Shown piece after piece: positions 17,881 through 26,778 of a DNA stretch of 64,000 nucleotides; within the stretch, counting starts at the first letter, position 1, and each line of letters starts with the position of its first letter. This stretch comes from JAOUEA01 sp963719165 (lineage in GTDB: Bacteria > Actinomycetota > UBA4738 > HRBIN12): assembly GCA_963719165.1 (NCBI GenBank), contig CAVRAV010000001.1, positions 558,001 to 622,000 of the forward strand. Reading direction: 5' to 3'. The notes beneath the pieces were generated by a model that saw nothing but the letters and a program-made list of their open reading frames with translations, was not told the origin of the DNA and searched no databases. Position numbers and translations under genes: made by a program.

Positions 17881-18627
17881 CTAGGGGGAACAGGCGCTCT
17901 TGCGCGAGACGGCGAGGTTGTAGCCGAGCGGGAGCGTCGCGTCGTGGGGGACGAAGCCGGCCCGCATGCGCACGAGCACGCTCGAGAAGGTGACGACGTC
18001 ACCCTCCCGCAGGTCCTTGCAGTTGACGAACTTCGCCGTGACCACGATGTTGCGGTACTCGTCGGCCCCCAGGGTGAACGGCCGCATGTCCCGGGCGTGC
18101 GAGGGATCGGTCTCGTTGGGGCCGTGCGCGAGCATGGCGGTCGACCGCTGCTCTAGGGGGTAGTGGCACGCGTCGCACCCGGCGTCCAGGCGGACGCTCT
18201 GGACGGTCACGGGCAAACCGCCCGTGTTGCGCAGCGTGAACATGAACGCGAGGCGTTCACCGTCGACGTAGCGCACGTTGTACTGGGTGAAGGTCTCGCC
18301 TCGCGGGGACGTGAACGGGCCCGCGCGCGTCGCGTGGTCGGGGTCGACCCAGCTCGTTCCCGCGTCGGCGGTCAACGGCTGGTATCGCAGGAAGAACGCG
18401 ACGTAGGCGATCGCGAACATCCCCAGCAGGACGACCGCCATGATGGGCCATCGTCGACGCCGCCTCGGCGCCGGCTTTCCCGGCGGGGCCACATCAGTCG
18501 TGCCGGCGCGCGGCCTTGCGCTCGTGCCGCCCACCGGCTCGCCGACCGGCTCGCCCACCGGCTCGACCGGCCCGGTGACGACCGCTTGTGGGGCGGGCTC
18601 GGTCTGCGGCGGCGGGGGGGGTTCCAT
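17881..18627 (-). CDS. Membrane-anchored protein of unknown function
   Basis: The product has 248 residues and I do not recognise a family. It has a proline-rich cytoplasmic tail with a VGEP repeat (about 21-33), a basic stretch, one transmembrane segment (about 61-80) and an exported domain of about 165 residues. That domain contains three cysteines in or near CDACHYP and VNCKDL. The exported part (NTGGLPVTVQSVRLDAGC) has an immunoglobulin-like or DUF4352-like feel, but this is only an impression. TAGGGT lies 6 bp before the ATG. Confidence 0.7.
   Translation of the reverse strand: MEPPPPPQTEPAPQAVVTGPVEPVGEPVGEPVGGTSARPRAGTTDVAPPGKPAPRRRRRWPIMAVVLLGMFAIAYVAFFLRYQPLTADAGTSWVDPDHATRAGPFTSPRGETFTQYNVRYVDGERLAFMFTLRNTGGLPVTVQSVRLDAGCDACHYPLEQRSTAMLAHGPNETDPSHARDMRPFTLGADEYRNIVVTAKFVNCKDLREGDVVTFSSVLVRMRAGFVPHDATLPLGYNLAVSRKSACSP
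18529..18564. repeat. Three tandem 12-bp units in a coding region
   Basis: Three copies of GCCSACCGGCTC (S is C or G) lie head to tail and encode the VGEP repeat of the membrane-anchored protein. The short tandem array could vary in copy number by slippage. Confidence 0.7.
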
Positions 18628-18633
18628 CCAGGG

Positions 18634-18639
18634 ACCCTA
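18634..18639 (-). promoter_or_regulatory. Leaderless -10 element for the membrane-anchored protein
   Basis: TAGGGT on the minus strand ends 6 bp before the ATG at 18627, within 35 bp of the metH stop. Confidence 0.5.
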
Positions 18640-18671
18640 GCGCCGCCTTGAGGCGGAATCTACCTCGGCCC

Positions 18672-21600
18672 TCAATCGACGTCGTAGGCCAGGTTGGGAC
18701 GCAGCCAGCGCTCGGCCTCGGTGACGCTCTCGCCCAAGCGCCTCGCGTAGTCCTCCACCTGGTCCTTGGCGATGCGCCCCACGTTGAAGTAGCGCGCCTG
18801 GGGGTGGGCGAAGTACAGCCCGCTCACGCTCGCGGCCGGCGTCATCGAACAGGTCTCGGTGAGGTCGATGCCCTGCTCCCGCGCGCCCAACAGATCGAAG
18901 AGGCGCCGCTTCAGCGAGTGATCGGGACAGGCGGGATAGCCGAACGCGGGCCGGATGCCGCGGTAGCGCTCGTGAAGCAGCTCCTCGTGGGACAGCTGCT
19001 GCGTCTGATAGCCCCACGCGACCCGCGCCTGCTCGTGCAGGAACTCCGCGAACGCCTCCGCCAGGCGGTCCGCGAGCGCCTTCGTCATGATGGCGTTGTA
19101 GTCGTCATGGTCGGCCTCGTAGCGCTTGGCGAGTTCGTCCACGCCGAAGCCCGCCGAGACCGCGAATGCCCCGAGATGGTCGCCGTGGCCCGTCTCCGAG
19201 GGCGCCACGAAGTCCGCGAGGGAGCGGTTGGGGCGGTCGGGCTCCTTCTCGATTTGCTGGCGGAGCATCGGGAACGTGATGCCGTTGGCCAGCACGATAT
19301 CGTCGCCCTCGGCGTTGGCGGGCCAGAACCCGAAGACGCCGCGCGCCCCGATGGAGCCCGCGGCCACGATCTCCTCGAGCAGCGCCCGGGCGTTGTCATA
19401 GAGCTCCCGGGCGGCGTCGCCGTGGGCGGGGTGATCGAGGATCGCGGGGAATCGCCCCTTGAGCTCCCACGCTGTGAAGAAGAAGGTCCAATCGATGTAG
19501 GGGATCAGGGTTTCGAGCGTCGGCTCGACCATGCGCGCGCCCGTGAACGAGGGCGTGGCGAGGTCCTCGGCCTGCCAGACGATCGGCGTCGGACGCTCGA
19601 TGGCCTTGCGGTAGGGGAGCAGCGGTGTCTTGATGCGCTCCTCGTGCTGGGCGCGAAGGGCGTCCTGCAACGATCGATTCTCGCGGTCGAGGACCGCCTT
19701 GCGGTCGGGGTCCAGCAGCGATGCGACGACGGCGACCACGCGCGACGCGTCCAGGACGTGGACGGTGGGGTGGGCATACGCCGGGGCGATCCGCACCGCC
19801 GTGTGCTGCCGCGACGTCGTGGCTCCCCCGATCAGCAGCGGCAGATCCATCCCCCTGCGCTGCATCTCCTTGGCGACGTTCACCATCTCGTCGAGCGAGG
19901 GAGTGATGAGTCCCGAAAGCCCCACGAGGTCGCATCCTTCCTGCACGGCCGTGTCGAGGATCGCGTCCGCGGGCGCCATGACCCCGAGGTCGATCACCTC
20001 GTAGTTGTTGCAACCCAGCACCACTCCCACGATGTTCTTCCCGATGTCGTGGACGTCGCCCTTCACGGTGGCGGTGACGATGCGGCCCTGGGCTTTGGCG
20101 GTCCCGCCGGCTTTGATCAGGATCCGCTTCTCCTCCTCCATATAGGGCTCGAGGTGCGCGACCGCCTTCTTCATGGCGCGCGCGCTCTTGACGACCTGGG
20201 GCAGGAACATCTTGCCGGCTCCGAAGAGGTCGCCCACGATCTTCATGCCGTCCATGAGCGGGCCCTCGATCACGTCGAGGGGACGGTCGTAGGCCAGCCT
20301 CGCCGCCTCGGTGTCGTCCACGATGAATTCGACGATGCCGTGCACGAGGGCATGGGACAGGCGTTCCTCCACGGTGCCCTCGCGCCAGGCGAGGTCCACC
20401 ACCCGCTCGACGCCGCCGGTCTTCACCGACTCGGCGAAGGTCACCATCCGCTCGGTGGCGTCCTCGCGCCGGTTGAAGATGATGTCCTCGACGCGCTCGA
20501 GCAGGTCCTTGGGGATGTCGTCGTAGACGGGGAGCTGGCCCGCGTTCACGATCGCCATATCCAGGCCCGCCGCGATGGCGTGATACAGGAACGCGGCGTG
20601 GATCGCCTGGCGAACGGGCTCGTTGCCACGGAAGCTGAAGCTGAGGTTGGACACGCCGCCGGACACATGGGAGCCGGGGCACCGCCGCTTGATCTCGCGC
20701 GTGGCTTCGATGAAGGCCCTCGCGAAATCGGCGTGCTCCTCCATCCCCGTGGCGATCGCGAGGATGTTGGGATCGAAGATGATGTCGCTGGGCTCGTATC
20801 CGGCTTCGCGGGTCAGCAGGCGATACGCGCGTTCGCAGATCTCGATCTTCCGCTCCACCGTGCCGGCCTGGCCGGCCTCGTCGAACGCCATCACCACGAC
20901 GGCCGCTCCGTAACGCTTCACCATCCTCGCCTTGGCGAGGAAGTCCTCCTCCCCCTCCTTCAGGCTGATGGAGTTCACGACGCCCTTGCCCTGGATGCAT
21001 CGCAGGCCGGCCTCGATCACGTCCCATTTGGAGCTGTCCACCATGATCGGGACCTTGGCGATCTCCGGCTCGGTGGCGATCAGGTTCAGGAACGTGGTCA
21101 TGGCCTGGGCTCCGTCGAGCAGGTCCGCGTCCATGTTGACGTCGATGAGGTTCGCCCCGGAGCGGACCTGCTCCATCGCCACTTCGACGCCGCCCTGGTA
21201 GTCACTCGACTCGATGAGCCGTCGGAACTGGAGGGAACCGGTGATGTTCTGGCGCTCGCCGATCATGACGAAGCCGGTCTCGGGGGTGATGCGGAAGGGC
21301 TCGAGGCCGCTCAGGTGGGGGAGCGCGTCGCTCGCGTCCGGGACCGTGCGGGGGACCAGGTCGCGCACCGAGGTGGCGATGGCCTCGATGTGCTCGGGCG
21401 TCGTGCCACAGCACCCGCCCACGATGTTCACGAGTCCGTCCCGCGCGAACCCGGTGAGCAACTCGCACGTGATGGCTGGCGTTTCGTCGTAGCCGCCGAA
21501 CGCGTTGGGTAGCCCCGCATTGGGGTAGCAGGCCACGGGGACGTTCGCCACTCGCGCGAGATCTTCCACGTACGGGCGCATCTCCGCGGCCCCCAGCGAG

Positions 21601-22307
21601 CAGTTGATCCCCACGATCACGGGATCCGCGTGCTCCACCGAGATCCAGAAGGCCTCGATCGTCTGACCCGACAGGGTCCGGCCGCTGCGGTCCACGATGG
21701 TCACGGACAACCAGATCGGCAGTTCCGGCGCGACGTCCTTGGCGGCCGCGATGGCGGCCTTCGCGTTCAGCGTGTCGAAGATGGTCTCGATCAAGAGAAG
21801 GTCGGCGCCGCCCTCGCGCAGACCGCGGATCTGCTCGGCGTAGGCGTCGTAGACCTGGGAGAACGTCACGCTGCGATAGGACGCGTCCTCGACCTTGGGC
21901 GAGAGCGACAGCGTGGCGTTGAGAGGACCCACGGAGCCGGCCACGAACCGGTCGGGATAGGCGGCGGCCGCCTCCTTCGCGAGCCGGGCGCCCTCCACGT
22001 TCATCTCGAAGACCGAGTCGCCCAGCGCGTAGTCTGCCTGGCCGATCGACGTCGCCGTGAAGGTGTTGGTGGTGGTGATGTCCGCCCCGGCCCGCAGGTA
22101 CGCGTGGTGGACCTCGGAGATGATGTCCGGTCCCGTGAGGTTGAGAAGGTCGGGGTCGCCCTTCAGGTCCCGCGGGTGATCGGCGAATCGCTCGCCGCGG
22201 AAGGCGGCCTCGGAGAGCCCGCGACCCTGGAGCAGGACGCCCCAGGCACCGTCCAACACGGCGATGCGTCGCTCCAGGAGCCCCCGCAGACGGGCACGTA
22301 TGTCCAC
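18672..22307 (-). CDS. metH: Cobalamin-dependent methionine synthase
   Basis: The product has 1211 residues with the full MetH module order. These are the homocysteine domain with zinc cysteines (GINCS, GGCCGTTPEHI), the methyl-THF pterin-binding domain (VMIGERQNITGS), the B12 cap and B12-binding domain with DVHDIGKN (His near residue 750), and the AdoMet activation domain (RPAFGYPACPDH). It methylates homocysteine using 5-methyl-THF. The GTG at 22307 gives the normal N-terminus and has TAGGGT 7 bp upstream; the frame open to 22538 runs antisense through the divergent gene. No cobalamin riboswitch fits in the 81-bp divergent gap. Confidence 0.95.
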   Translation of the reverse strand: MDIRARLRGLLERRIAVLDGAWGVLLQGRGLSEAAFRGERFADHPRDLKGDPDLLNLTGPDIISEVHHAYLRAGADITTTNTFTATSIGQADYALGDSVFEMNVEGARLAKEAAAAYPDRFVAGSVGPLNATLSLSPKVEDASYRSVTFSQVYDAYAEQIRGLREGGADLLLIETIFDTLNAKAAIAAAKDVAPELPIWLSVTIVDRSGRTLSGQTIEAFWISVEHADPVIVGINCSLGAAEMRPYVEDLARVANVPVACYPNAGLPNAFGGYDETPAITCELLTGFARDGLVNIVGGCCGTTPEHIEAIATSVRDLVPRTVPDASDALPHLSGLEPFRITPETGFVMIGERQNITGSLQFRRLIESSDYQGGVEVAMEQVRSGANLIDVNMDADLLDGAQAMTTFLNLIATEPEIAKVPIMVDSSKWDVIEAGLRCIQGKGVVNSISLKEGEEDFLAKARMVKRYGAAVVVMAFDEAGQAGTVERKIEICERAYRLLTREAGYEPSDIIFDPNILAIATGMEEHADFARAFIEATREIKRRCPGSHVSGGVSNLSFSFRGNEPVRQAIHAAFLYHAIAAGLDMAIVNAGQLPVYDDIPKDLLERVEDIIFNRREDATERMVTFAESVKTGGVERVVDLAWREGTVEERLSHALVHGIVEFIVDDTEAARLAYDRPLDVIEGPLMDGMKIVGDLFGAGKMFLPQVVKSARAMKKAVAHLEPYMEEEKRILIKAGGTAKAQGRIVTATVKGDVHDIGKNIVGVVLGCNNYEVIDLGVMAPADAILDTAVQEGCDLVGLSGLITPSLDEMVNVAKEMQRRGMDLPLLIGGATTSRQHTAVRIAPAYAHPTVHVLDASRVVAVVASLLDPDRKAVLDRENRSLQDALRAQHEERIKTPLLPYRKAIERPTPIVWQAEDLATPSFTGARMVEPTLETLIPYIDWTFFFTAWELKGRFPAILDHPAHGDAARELYDNARALLEEIVAAGSIGARGVFGFWPANAEGDDIVLANGITFPMLRQQIEKEPDRPNRSLADFVAPSETGHGDHLGAFAVSAGFGVDELAKRYEADHDDYNAIMTKALADRLAEAFAEFLHEQARVAWGYQTQQLSHEELLHERYRGIRPAFGYPACPDHSLKRRLFDLLGAREQGIDLTETCSMTPAASVSGLYFAHPQARYFNVGRIAKDQVEDYARRLGESVTEAERWLRPNLAYDVD

Positions 22308-22314
22308 GCCGACA

Positions 22315-22381
22315 ACCCTAGCCGCCGCCCTTGTGTGCGACCAGGAACGCGCTCGCCTCGCGGCGCCCGGACGGGTAGGGT
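22315..22381. promoter_or_regulatory. Mirror-image divergent leaderless promoters (metH / cNMP gene)
   Basis: TAGGGT occurs on the minus strand at 22315-22320, 7 bp before the metH GTG, and on the plus strand at 22376-22381, 7 bp before the ATG at 22389. The two elements are identical and 55 bp apart. Confidence 0.6.
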
Positions 22382-22388
22382 TGGCGAC

Positions 22389-22895
22389 ATGGATCAGGGG
22401 TTTCCCGAACGGTTGATCCCGGGCAACCGGCGGCAGCTGTCGGAGCGGCGTCCCGAGCAGGAGGCTCGACGCACCCGCCGGCAGACCGTGGCCGTGCTCT
22501 CGGGCATCCCCATGTTCGCCGACTTCAGCAAGAAGCACCTGAACCGCTTGGCGGCGGAGACCGACGAGCTCGTGTTCGAACCGGGGCAGGTCGTCGTGAA
22601 CGAGGGCGACCCCGGGGAGACGCTCTTCGTGGTGCTCTCGGGTCAGGCCAAGGTCTCGCGTGGCAAGCGAAAGGTCGGAGAGGTTCTGCCCGGAGACTTC
22701 TTCGGCGAGCTCTCGGCGATCGACGGCGGCAAGCGAACGGCCTCCGTCGTCGCCGACACGCCGATGCGGGTGCTGCGCCTGTTCCGCCGCACGCTGACAT
22801 CCCTCATCGAGGACGAACCGCAGGTCACGATCAAGCTGCTCGACGGGATCGTCCGGCGCCTGCGCCAGGTCGAACGCCGGACGCAGACCGGCTGA
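22389..22895 (+). CDS. Cyclic-nucleotide-binding domain protein
   Basis: The product has 168 residues. After a charged N-terminus, residues 35-155 form a cNMP-binding (Crp/Fnr effector) fold: GIPMFADFSKKHLNRLA, GDPGETLFVVLSGQAKVSRG, VGEVLPGDFFGELSAIDGGKRTASVVAD. The phosphate-binding FGELS..R.. cassette has the Arg/Thr arrangement of a cAMP-type pocket with a shifted arginine. There is no DNA-binding helix-turn-helix after it, so it is not a full Crp regulator. Its role is unknown; it may sense a ligand for a partner. It is divergent from metH. Confidence 0.85.
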   Translation: MDQGFPERLIPGNRRQLSERRPEQEARRTRRQTVAVLSGIPMFADFSKKHLNRLAAETDELVFEPGQVVVNEGDPGETLFVVLSGQAKVSRGKRKVGEVLPGDFFGELSAIDGGKRTASVVADTPMRVLRLFRRTLTSLIEDEPQVTIKLLDGIVRRLRQVERRTQTG

Positions 22896-22919
22896 GGCCG
22901 GTCGGGCCGGGAGCGCTCC

Positions 22920-23843
22920 TCAACGCAGGAGGGCCTCGAGCTCATCCAGCGTCGCCGCGTCCAGGACGACGTCGGCGGCGGCCGCGTTGGAGCGCATGTG
23001 CGCGGCGCTGCGGCTCCCCGCGATCGCCGAGGTCACGCCCGGTTGATGGATGTTCCAGGCGAGCGCGAGCTGGGCGCACGTCACGCCGAGTCGGGCGGCG
23101 ATCGGCCGCATGCCGTCGACGAGGCGCAGGCTCCGGCCGATGTTGGCGGCGGCGAACGGCCCCTCCTCGACGGATGCCCGCCAATCGCCGGGAGGAAACG
23201 TGACCTCGCCCGCGTAGGCGCCCGTGAGCATGCCGACCGCGAGCGGGCTGTAGGAGACGACTCCGGTGCCCACCTCGGCGCACCAGGCGATCAGCTCCCG
23301 ATCGTCGGGGACCAGCATCGAGAACTCCTGCTGCAGCGAATCCACGTGGCGGACCGCTTCGCAGCGCTCGATCAAACCCCGATCGAAGTTCGAGACGCCC
23401 ACGTACCGAACCTTCCCCGCCTCCGCGAGCTCGGCCATGGCGCCCCAGGAGTCCTCCACGGCCACGCCCGATGCGTCGGGCCAATGGAGCTGGTAGAGGT
23501 CGATCGCCTCGATGCCCAGGCGCGCGAGCGAGGCGTCGCACGCCGCCGCGATCTGCTCGGGGAGGAAGCCGCTGCCCCCTTCGTCGGGGGCCACTTTGGA
23601 GGCGATGGCGACCTCGTCGCGGCGGCCCGCCACCGCCAGGCCCACGAGGCGTTCGCTCTCGCCGTCGCCGTAGACCTCGGCGGTGTCGATCCAGTCGATC
23701 CCTGCCTCCAACGCCGCGTGGATCGCATCGATCACCGACGCGTCAGAGTCGTTCGGACCCCAGTCCGTGCCGCCCGCCTCCCACGCCCCGAAGCCGATCG
23801 CGGACAGTTGCGGACCCTGCGAACCCAGCCTTCTCGTCTGCAT
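22920..23843 (-). CDS. Aldo/keto reductase
   Basis: The product has 307 residues and the AKR catalytic tetrad is complete: D53 and Y58 in DTAEVYG, K83 in ASKV and H120 in LHWPD. The NADPH-binding end (GVTSAIAGSRSAAHMRSNA) is present. The substrate is not predictable. The ATG at 23843 has TAGATT 7 bp upstream. The gene converges on the cNMP-domain gene. Confidence 0.93.
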   Translation of the reverse strand: MQTRRLGSQGPQLSAIGFGAWEAGGTDWGPNDSDASVIDAIHAALEAGIDWIDTAEVYGDGESERLVGLAVAGRRDEVAIASKVAPDEGGSGFLPEQIAAACDASLARLGIEAIDLYQLHWPDASGVAVEDSWGAMAELAEAGKVRYVGVSNFDRGLIERCEAVRHVDSLQQEFSMLVPDDRELIAWCAEVGTGVVSYSPLAVGMLTGAYAGEVTFPPGDWRASVEEGPFAAANIGRSLRLVDGMRPIAARLGVTCAQLALAWNIHQPGVTSAIAGSRSAAHMRSNAAAADVVLDAATLDELEALLR

Positions 23844-23845
23844 GC

Positions 23846-23896
23846 GACAGAATCTAAACGTCTCCGGCCTCCGTGCGCTCCGGGGAGCGTTACGCT
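23846..23896. promoter_or_regulatory. Divergent leaderless promoters (aldo/keto reductase / korA)
   Basis: On the minus strand TAGATT (23851-23856) lies 7 bp before the reductase ATG. On the plus strand TACGCT (23891-23896) lies 7 bp before a GTG at 23904, which selects that codon over the GTGs at 23898 and 23907 for korA. Confidence 0.55.
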
Positions 23897-23903
23897 AGTG
23901 AGC

Positions 23904-25745
23904 GTGGTGACAACCAAGACCGTCGAAGAGAAGGAGCGTGTCGTCATCCGGTTCGCCGGGGACTCGGGCGACGGGATGCAGCTCACCGGCGATCGGTTCA
24001 CCTCAGCCACCGCGGTCCTCGGCAACGACCTCGCGACGCTTCCCGATTTTCCGGCCGAGATCCGGGCCCCCGCGGGCACCGTGCACGGCGTCTCGGCGTT
24101 CCAGATCCAGTTCGCGTCCACCGACATCACGACCCCCGGGGATCATGCCGACGTCCTGGTGGCGATGAACCCCGCGGCCCTGATGGCCGATCTCGACAAG
24201 GTGGAGCGCGGCGGCGTCCTGATCGTCAACGAGGACGCGTTCACCAAGCGGAACCTCGAGAAGGCGGGCTACGCGGAGGATCCGACGGGCGATGGCAGCC
24301 TCGAGGGCTACCAGGTCTTCAAGGTGCCCATGACGTCCATCACGCTGCGCGCCACGCAGGACCTCGGGATCGGCAAGAAGGAGGCCGAGCGCGCGAAGAA
24401 CATGTTCGCCTTGGGCCTCGTGTCTTGGATGTTCGATCGTCCCACCGACACCACGCTGAACTGGCTGGAGCAAAAGTTCGGCGGCAAGCAGGAGATCTTC
24501 GACGCGAACGTCTCCGCGTTCAAGGCGGGATACAACTTCGGCGAGACCACGGAGCTGTTCGCCCAGTCCTACCTCGTGCGGGCGGCGCCGTCGCAAGCCG
24601 GCACCTACCGCAATATCGCGGGGTCGACCGCCCTCTCGTGGGGTCTCATCGCGGCCGCAGAGCGTGCCGGGATCCCGCTGTTCTATGCGAGCTACCCAAT
24701 CACGCCCGCGTCCGAGCTCCTGCACGAGCTCAGTCGGCATAAGAACTTCGGCGTGATCACCCTGCAGGCGGAGGACGAGATCGCGGCCGCGAACGTGGCG
24801 CTCGGGGCGGCATTCGCGGGCAAGCTCGCCGCGACCGGCACCAGCGGTCCCGGCATGGACCTCAAGGCCGAGACCCTCGGCCTCGCGGTCATCATGGAGC
24901 TGCCGCTGATCGTCGTGGACGTGCAGCGCGGGGGACCCTCGACCGGACTGCCCACCAAGACCGAGCAGGGCGACCTCCTCCTCGCGATGTTCGGCCGCCA
25001 CGGGGAATCGCCCATGCCGATCGTGGCGCCGTCCTCACCGTCGGACTGCTTCGCCACGGCGGTGGAGGCGGCGCGGATCGCCGTTCGCTACCGCACGCCG
25101 GTGATCTTGTTGTCCGACACGTTCCTGTCCAACTCCTCGGAACCGTGGCTCCTGCCGGACCTCGACGAGCTGCCGGAGATCGACCCGAACTTCGCCGTTC
25201 CCAACGACGAAGGCTTCCTCCCGTACGCGCGGGACGAACGCCTCGCGCGACCGTGGGCCGTGCCGGGCACGCGCGGTCTCGTGCACCGGATCGGGGGGCT
25301 GGAGCGCGAGGATCTCACCGGCAACATCAGCTACGACGCCGCGAACCACGAACGGATGACGCACCTCAGGCGCGACAAGGTGGCCGGCGTTGCCGCCGAC
25401 ATCCCGGAGCTCGAGGTGGATGACCCCGACGGCGACGCGGAGGTCCTGGTCCTGGGTTGGGGCTCCTCCCTCGGCACGATCCGCGCGGCCGCCCGCCGCG
25501 TCCGCGCCGGCGGCAGGAGGGTGGCGACCGCGCACCTGCGTCACCTGAACCCCTTCCCCGCCAACACCGAAAAGGTCGTGCATGCCTATCCCAAGGTGCT
25601 CATCCCCGAGATGAACCTCGGCCAGTTGGCGCTCCTGATCAGGGCCGCCTATCTGGTGGACGCGAGGAGCTATACCAAGGTGCAAGGGGTTCCCATCTCC
25701 GCCGACGAACTGGAGCAAGAGATCGTGAGGATGCTCGATGAGTGA
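23904..25745 (+). CDS. korA: 2-oxoacid:ferredoxin oxidoreductase, alpha subunit (gamma-alpha fusion)
   Basis: The product has about 613 residues. The N-terminal gamma domain (IRFAGDSGDGMQLTGDRF, about 15-190) is fused to the alpha PP-like domain (ALSWGLIAAAERAGIPLFYASYPITPASELLHEL onward) and a C-terminal domain II. This is the KorA form of two-subunit 2-oxoglutarate or 2-oxoacid oxidoreductases of aerobic actinobacteria. With KorB it makes acyl-CoA and reduced ferredoxin. It overlaps korB by 8 bp. The choice between 2-oxoglutarate and pyruvate is not settled by sequence. Confidence 0.93.
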   Translation: MVTTKTVEEKERVVIRFAGDSGDGMQLTGDRFTSATAVLGNDLATLPDFPAEIRAPAGTVHGVSAFQIQFASTDITTPGDHADVLVAMNPAALMADLDKVERGGVLIVNEDAFTKRNLEKAGYAEDPTGDGSLEGYQVFKVPMTSITLRATQDLGIGKKEAERAKNMFALGLVSWMFDRPTDTTLNWLEQKFGGKQEIFDANVSAFKAGYNFGETTELFAQSYLVRAAPSQAGTYRNIAGSTALSWGLIAAAERAGIPLFYASYPITPASELLHELSRHKNFGVITLQAEDEIAAANVALGAAFAGKLAATGTSGPGMDLKAETLGLAVIMELPLIVVDVQRGGPSTGLPTKTEQGDLLLAMFGRHGESPMPIVAPSSPSDCFATAVEAARIAVRYRTPVILLSDTFLSNSSEPWLLPDLDELPEIDPNFAVPNDEGFLPYARDERLARPWAVPGTRGLVHRIGGLEREDLTGNISYDAANHERMTHLRRDKVAGVAADIPELEVDDPDGDAEVLVLGWGSSLGTIRAAARRVRAGGRRVATAHLRHLNPFPANTEKVVHAYPKVLIPEMNLGQLALLIRAAYLVDARSYTKVQGVPISADELEQEIVRMLDE

Positions 25746-26772
25746 TGTCGACGGCGGCGCCGGCTCCGGCGTGGCCACCCTGACCAAGAGAGACTTCACG
25801 TCGGACCAGGAGGTTCGCTGGTGCCCCGGTTGCGGCGACTACGCGATCCTCTCGGCGATGCAGGGTTTCATGCCCGAACTGGGGATCGAGCCGCACGAGA
25901 CGGTGTTCGTGAGCGGCATCGGCTGCAGCGGCCGGTTCACGTACTACATGGACACCTACGGCGTGCACGGGATCCATGGACGCGCCCCCGCCATCGCGAC
26001 GGGGATCGCCACCGCGAACCCCGACCTCAACGTCTTCGTGGTAACGGGGGACGGCGACGGCCTCTCGATCGGCGGGAACCACCTGATCCACGCGCTTCGG
26101 CGGAACGTGAACATGACGATCCTGCTGTTCAACAACCAGATCTACGGGCTCACGAAGGGCCAGTACTCGCCCACGAGCGAAGAGGGGAAGGTCACGAAAT
26201 CCACGCCGTTCGGTTCGGTGGACCACCCGTTCAACCCCATCGCGGTGGCCCTGGGAGCCGAGGCCACCTTCGTGGCTCGGACCCTCGACAACGACCGGGC
26301 TCACCTCACCGAGGTTCTGCGCCAGGCGACCGCTCACCGCGGCGCCTCGTTCGTGGAGATCTACCAGAACTGCAACGTGTTCAACGACGGCGCCTTCGAT
26401 CTGCTCCGCGACAAGCCCCAGGGCGTCCACCACCAGATCCGCTTGGTGGACGGCGAGCCCATCATCTTCGATGAGGGCAACAAGTGCGTCATCGTGGGCG
26501 ATAACGGCCGGCTGCAGGTCCACAACCTCGCCGACGTCGACCCCGACCGGATCGTCGTGCACGACGCGGGAGGGCGCCCATCGCTTCCGTTCGGGCTCGC
26601 GCACCTGTCGCTCGGACCCCATGAGGCCACGTGCATCGGTGTGTTCCGCGAATTCGAGCGTCCGGTCTACGGGGAGGCGATGACCGAGCAGCTTCGCAGC
26701 GCCGAGGAGCGGCTGGGCAAGGGGGACATGAACAAGCTGCTGCACGGCGGCGATACCTGGACGGTGGGGTAG
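25738..26772 (+). CDS. korB: 2-oxoacid:ferredoxin oxidoreductase, beta subunit
   Basis: The product has 344 residues. It carries the cluster cysteines of WCPGCGDYA and GIGCSGR, a later Cys in NCNVFNDG, and the thiamine pyrophosphate motif GDGDGLSIGGNHLIHALRRN. It transfers electrons from TPP-bound substrate to ferredoxin. The ATG at 25738 lies inside korA. Length and domain content are normal for KorB. Convergent with the cysteine desulfurase gene 7 bp further on. Confidence 0.95.
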   Translation: MSDVDGGAGSGVATLTKRDFTSDQEVRWCPGCGDYAILSAMQGFMPELGIEPHETVFVSGIGCSGRFTYYMDTYGVHGIHGRAPAIATGIATANPDLNVFVVTGDGDGLSIGGNHLIHALRRNVNMTILLFNNQIYGLTKGQYSPTSEEGKVTKSTPFGSVDHPFNPIAVALGAEATFVARTLDNDRAHLTEVLRQATAHRGASFVEIYQNCNVFNDGAFDLLRDKPQGVHHQIRLVDGEPIIFDEGNKCVIVGDNGRLQVHNLADVDPDRIVVHDAGGRPSLPFGLAHLSLGPHEATCIGVFREFERPVYGEAMTEQLRSAEERLGKGDMNKLLHGGDTWTVG

Positions 26773-26778
26773 CGGGCC

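Noticed and set aside
22308..22388. Cobalamin or SAM riboswitch before metH
   Set aside because: The divergent gap is only 81 bp and the -10 lies 7 bp from the start, leaving no leader in which such an RNA could fold.
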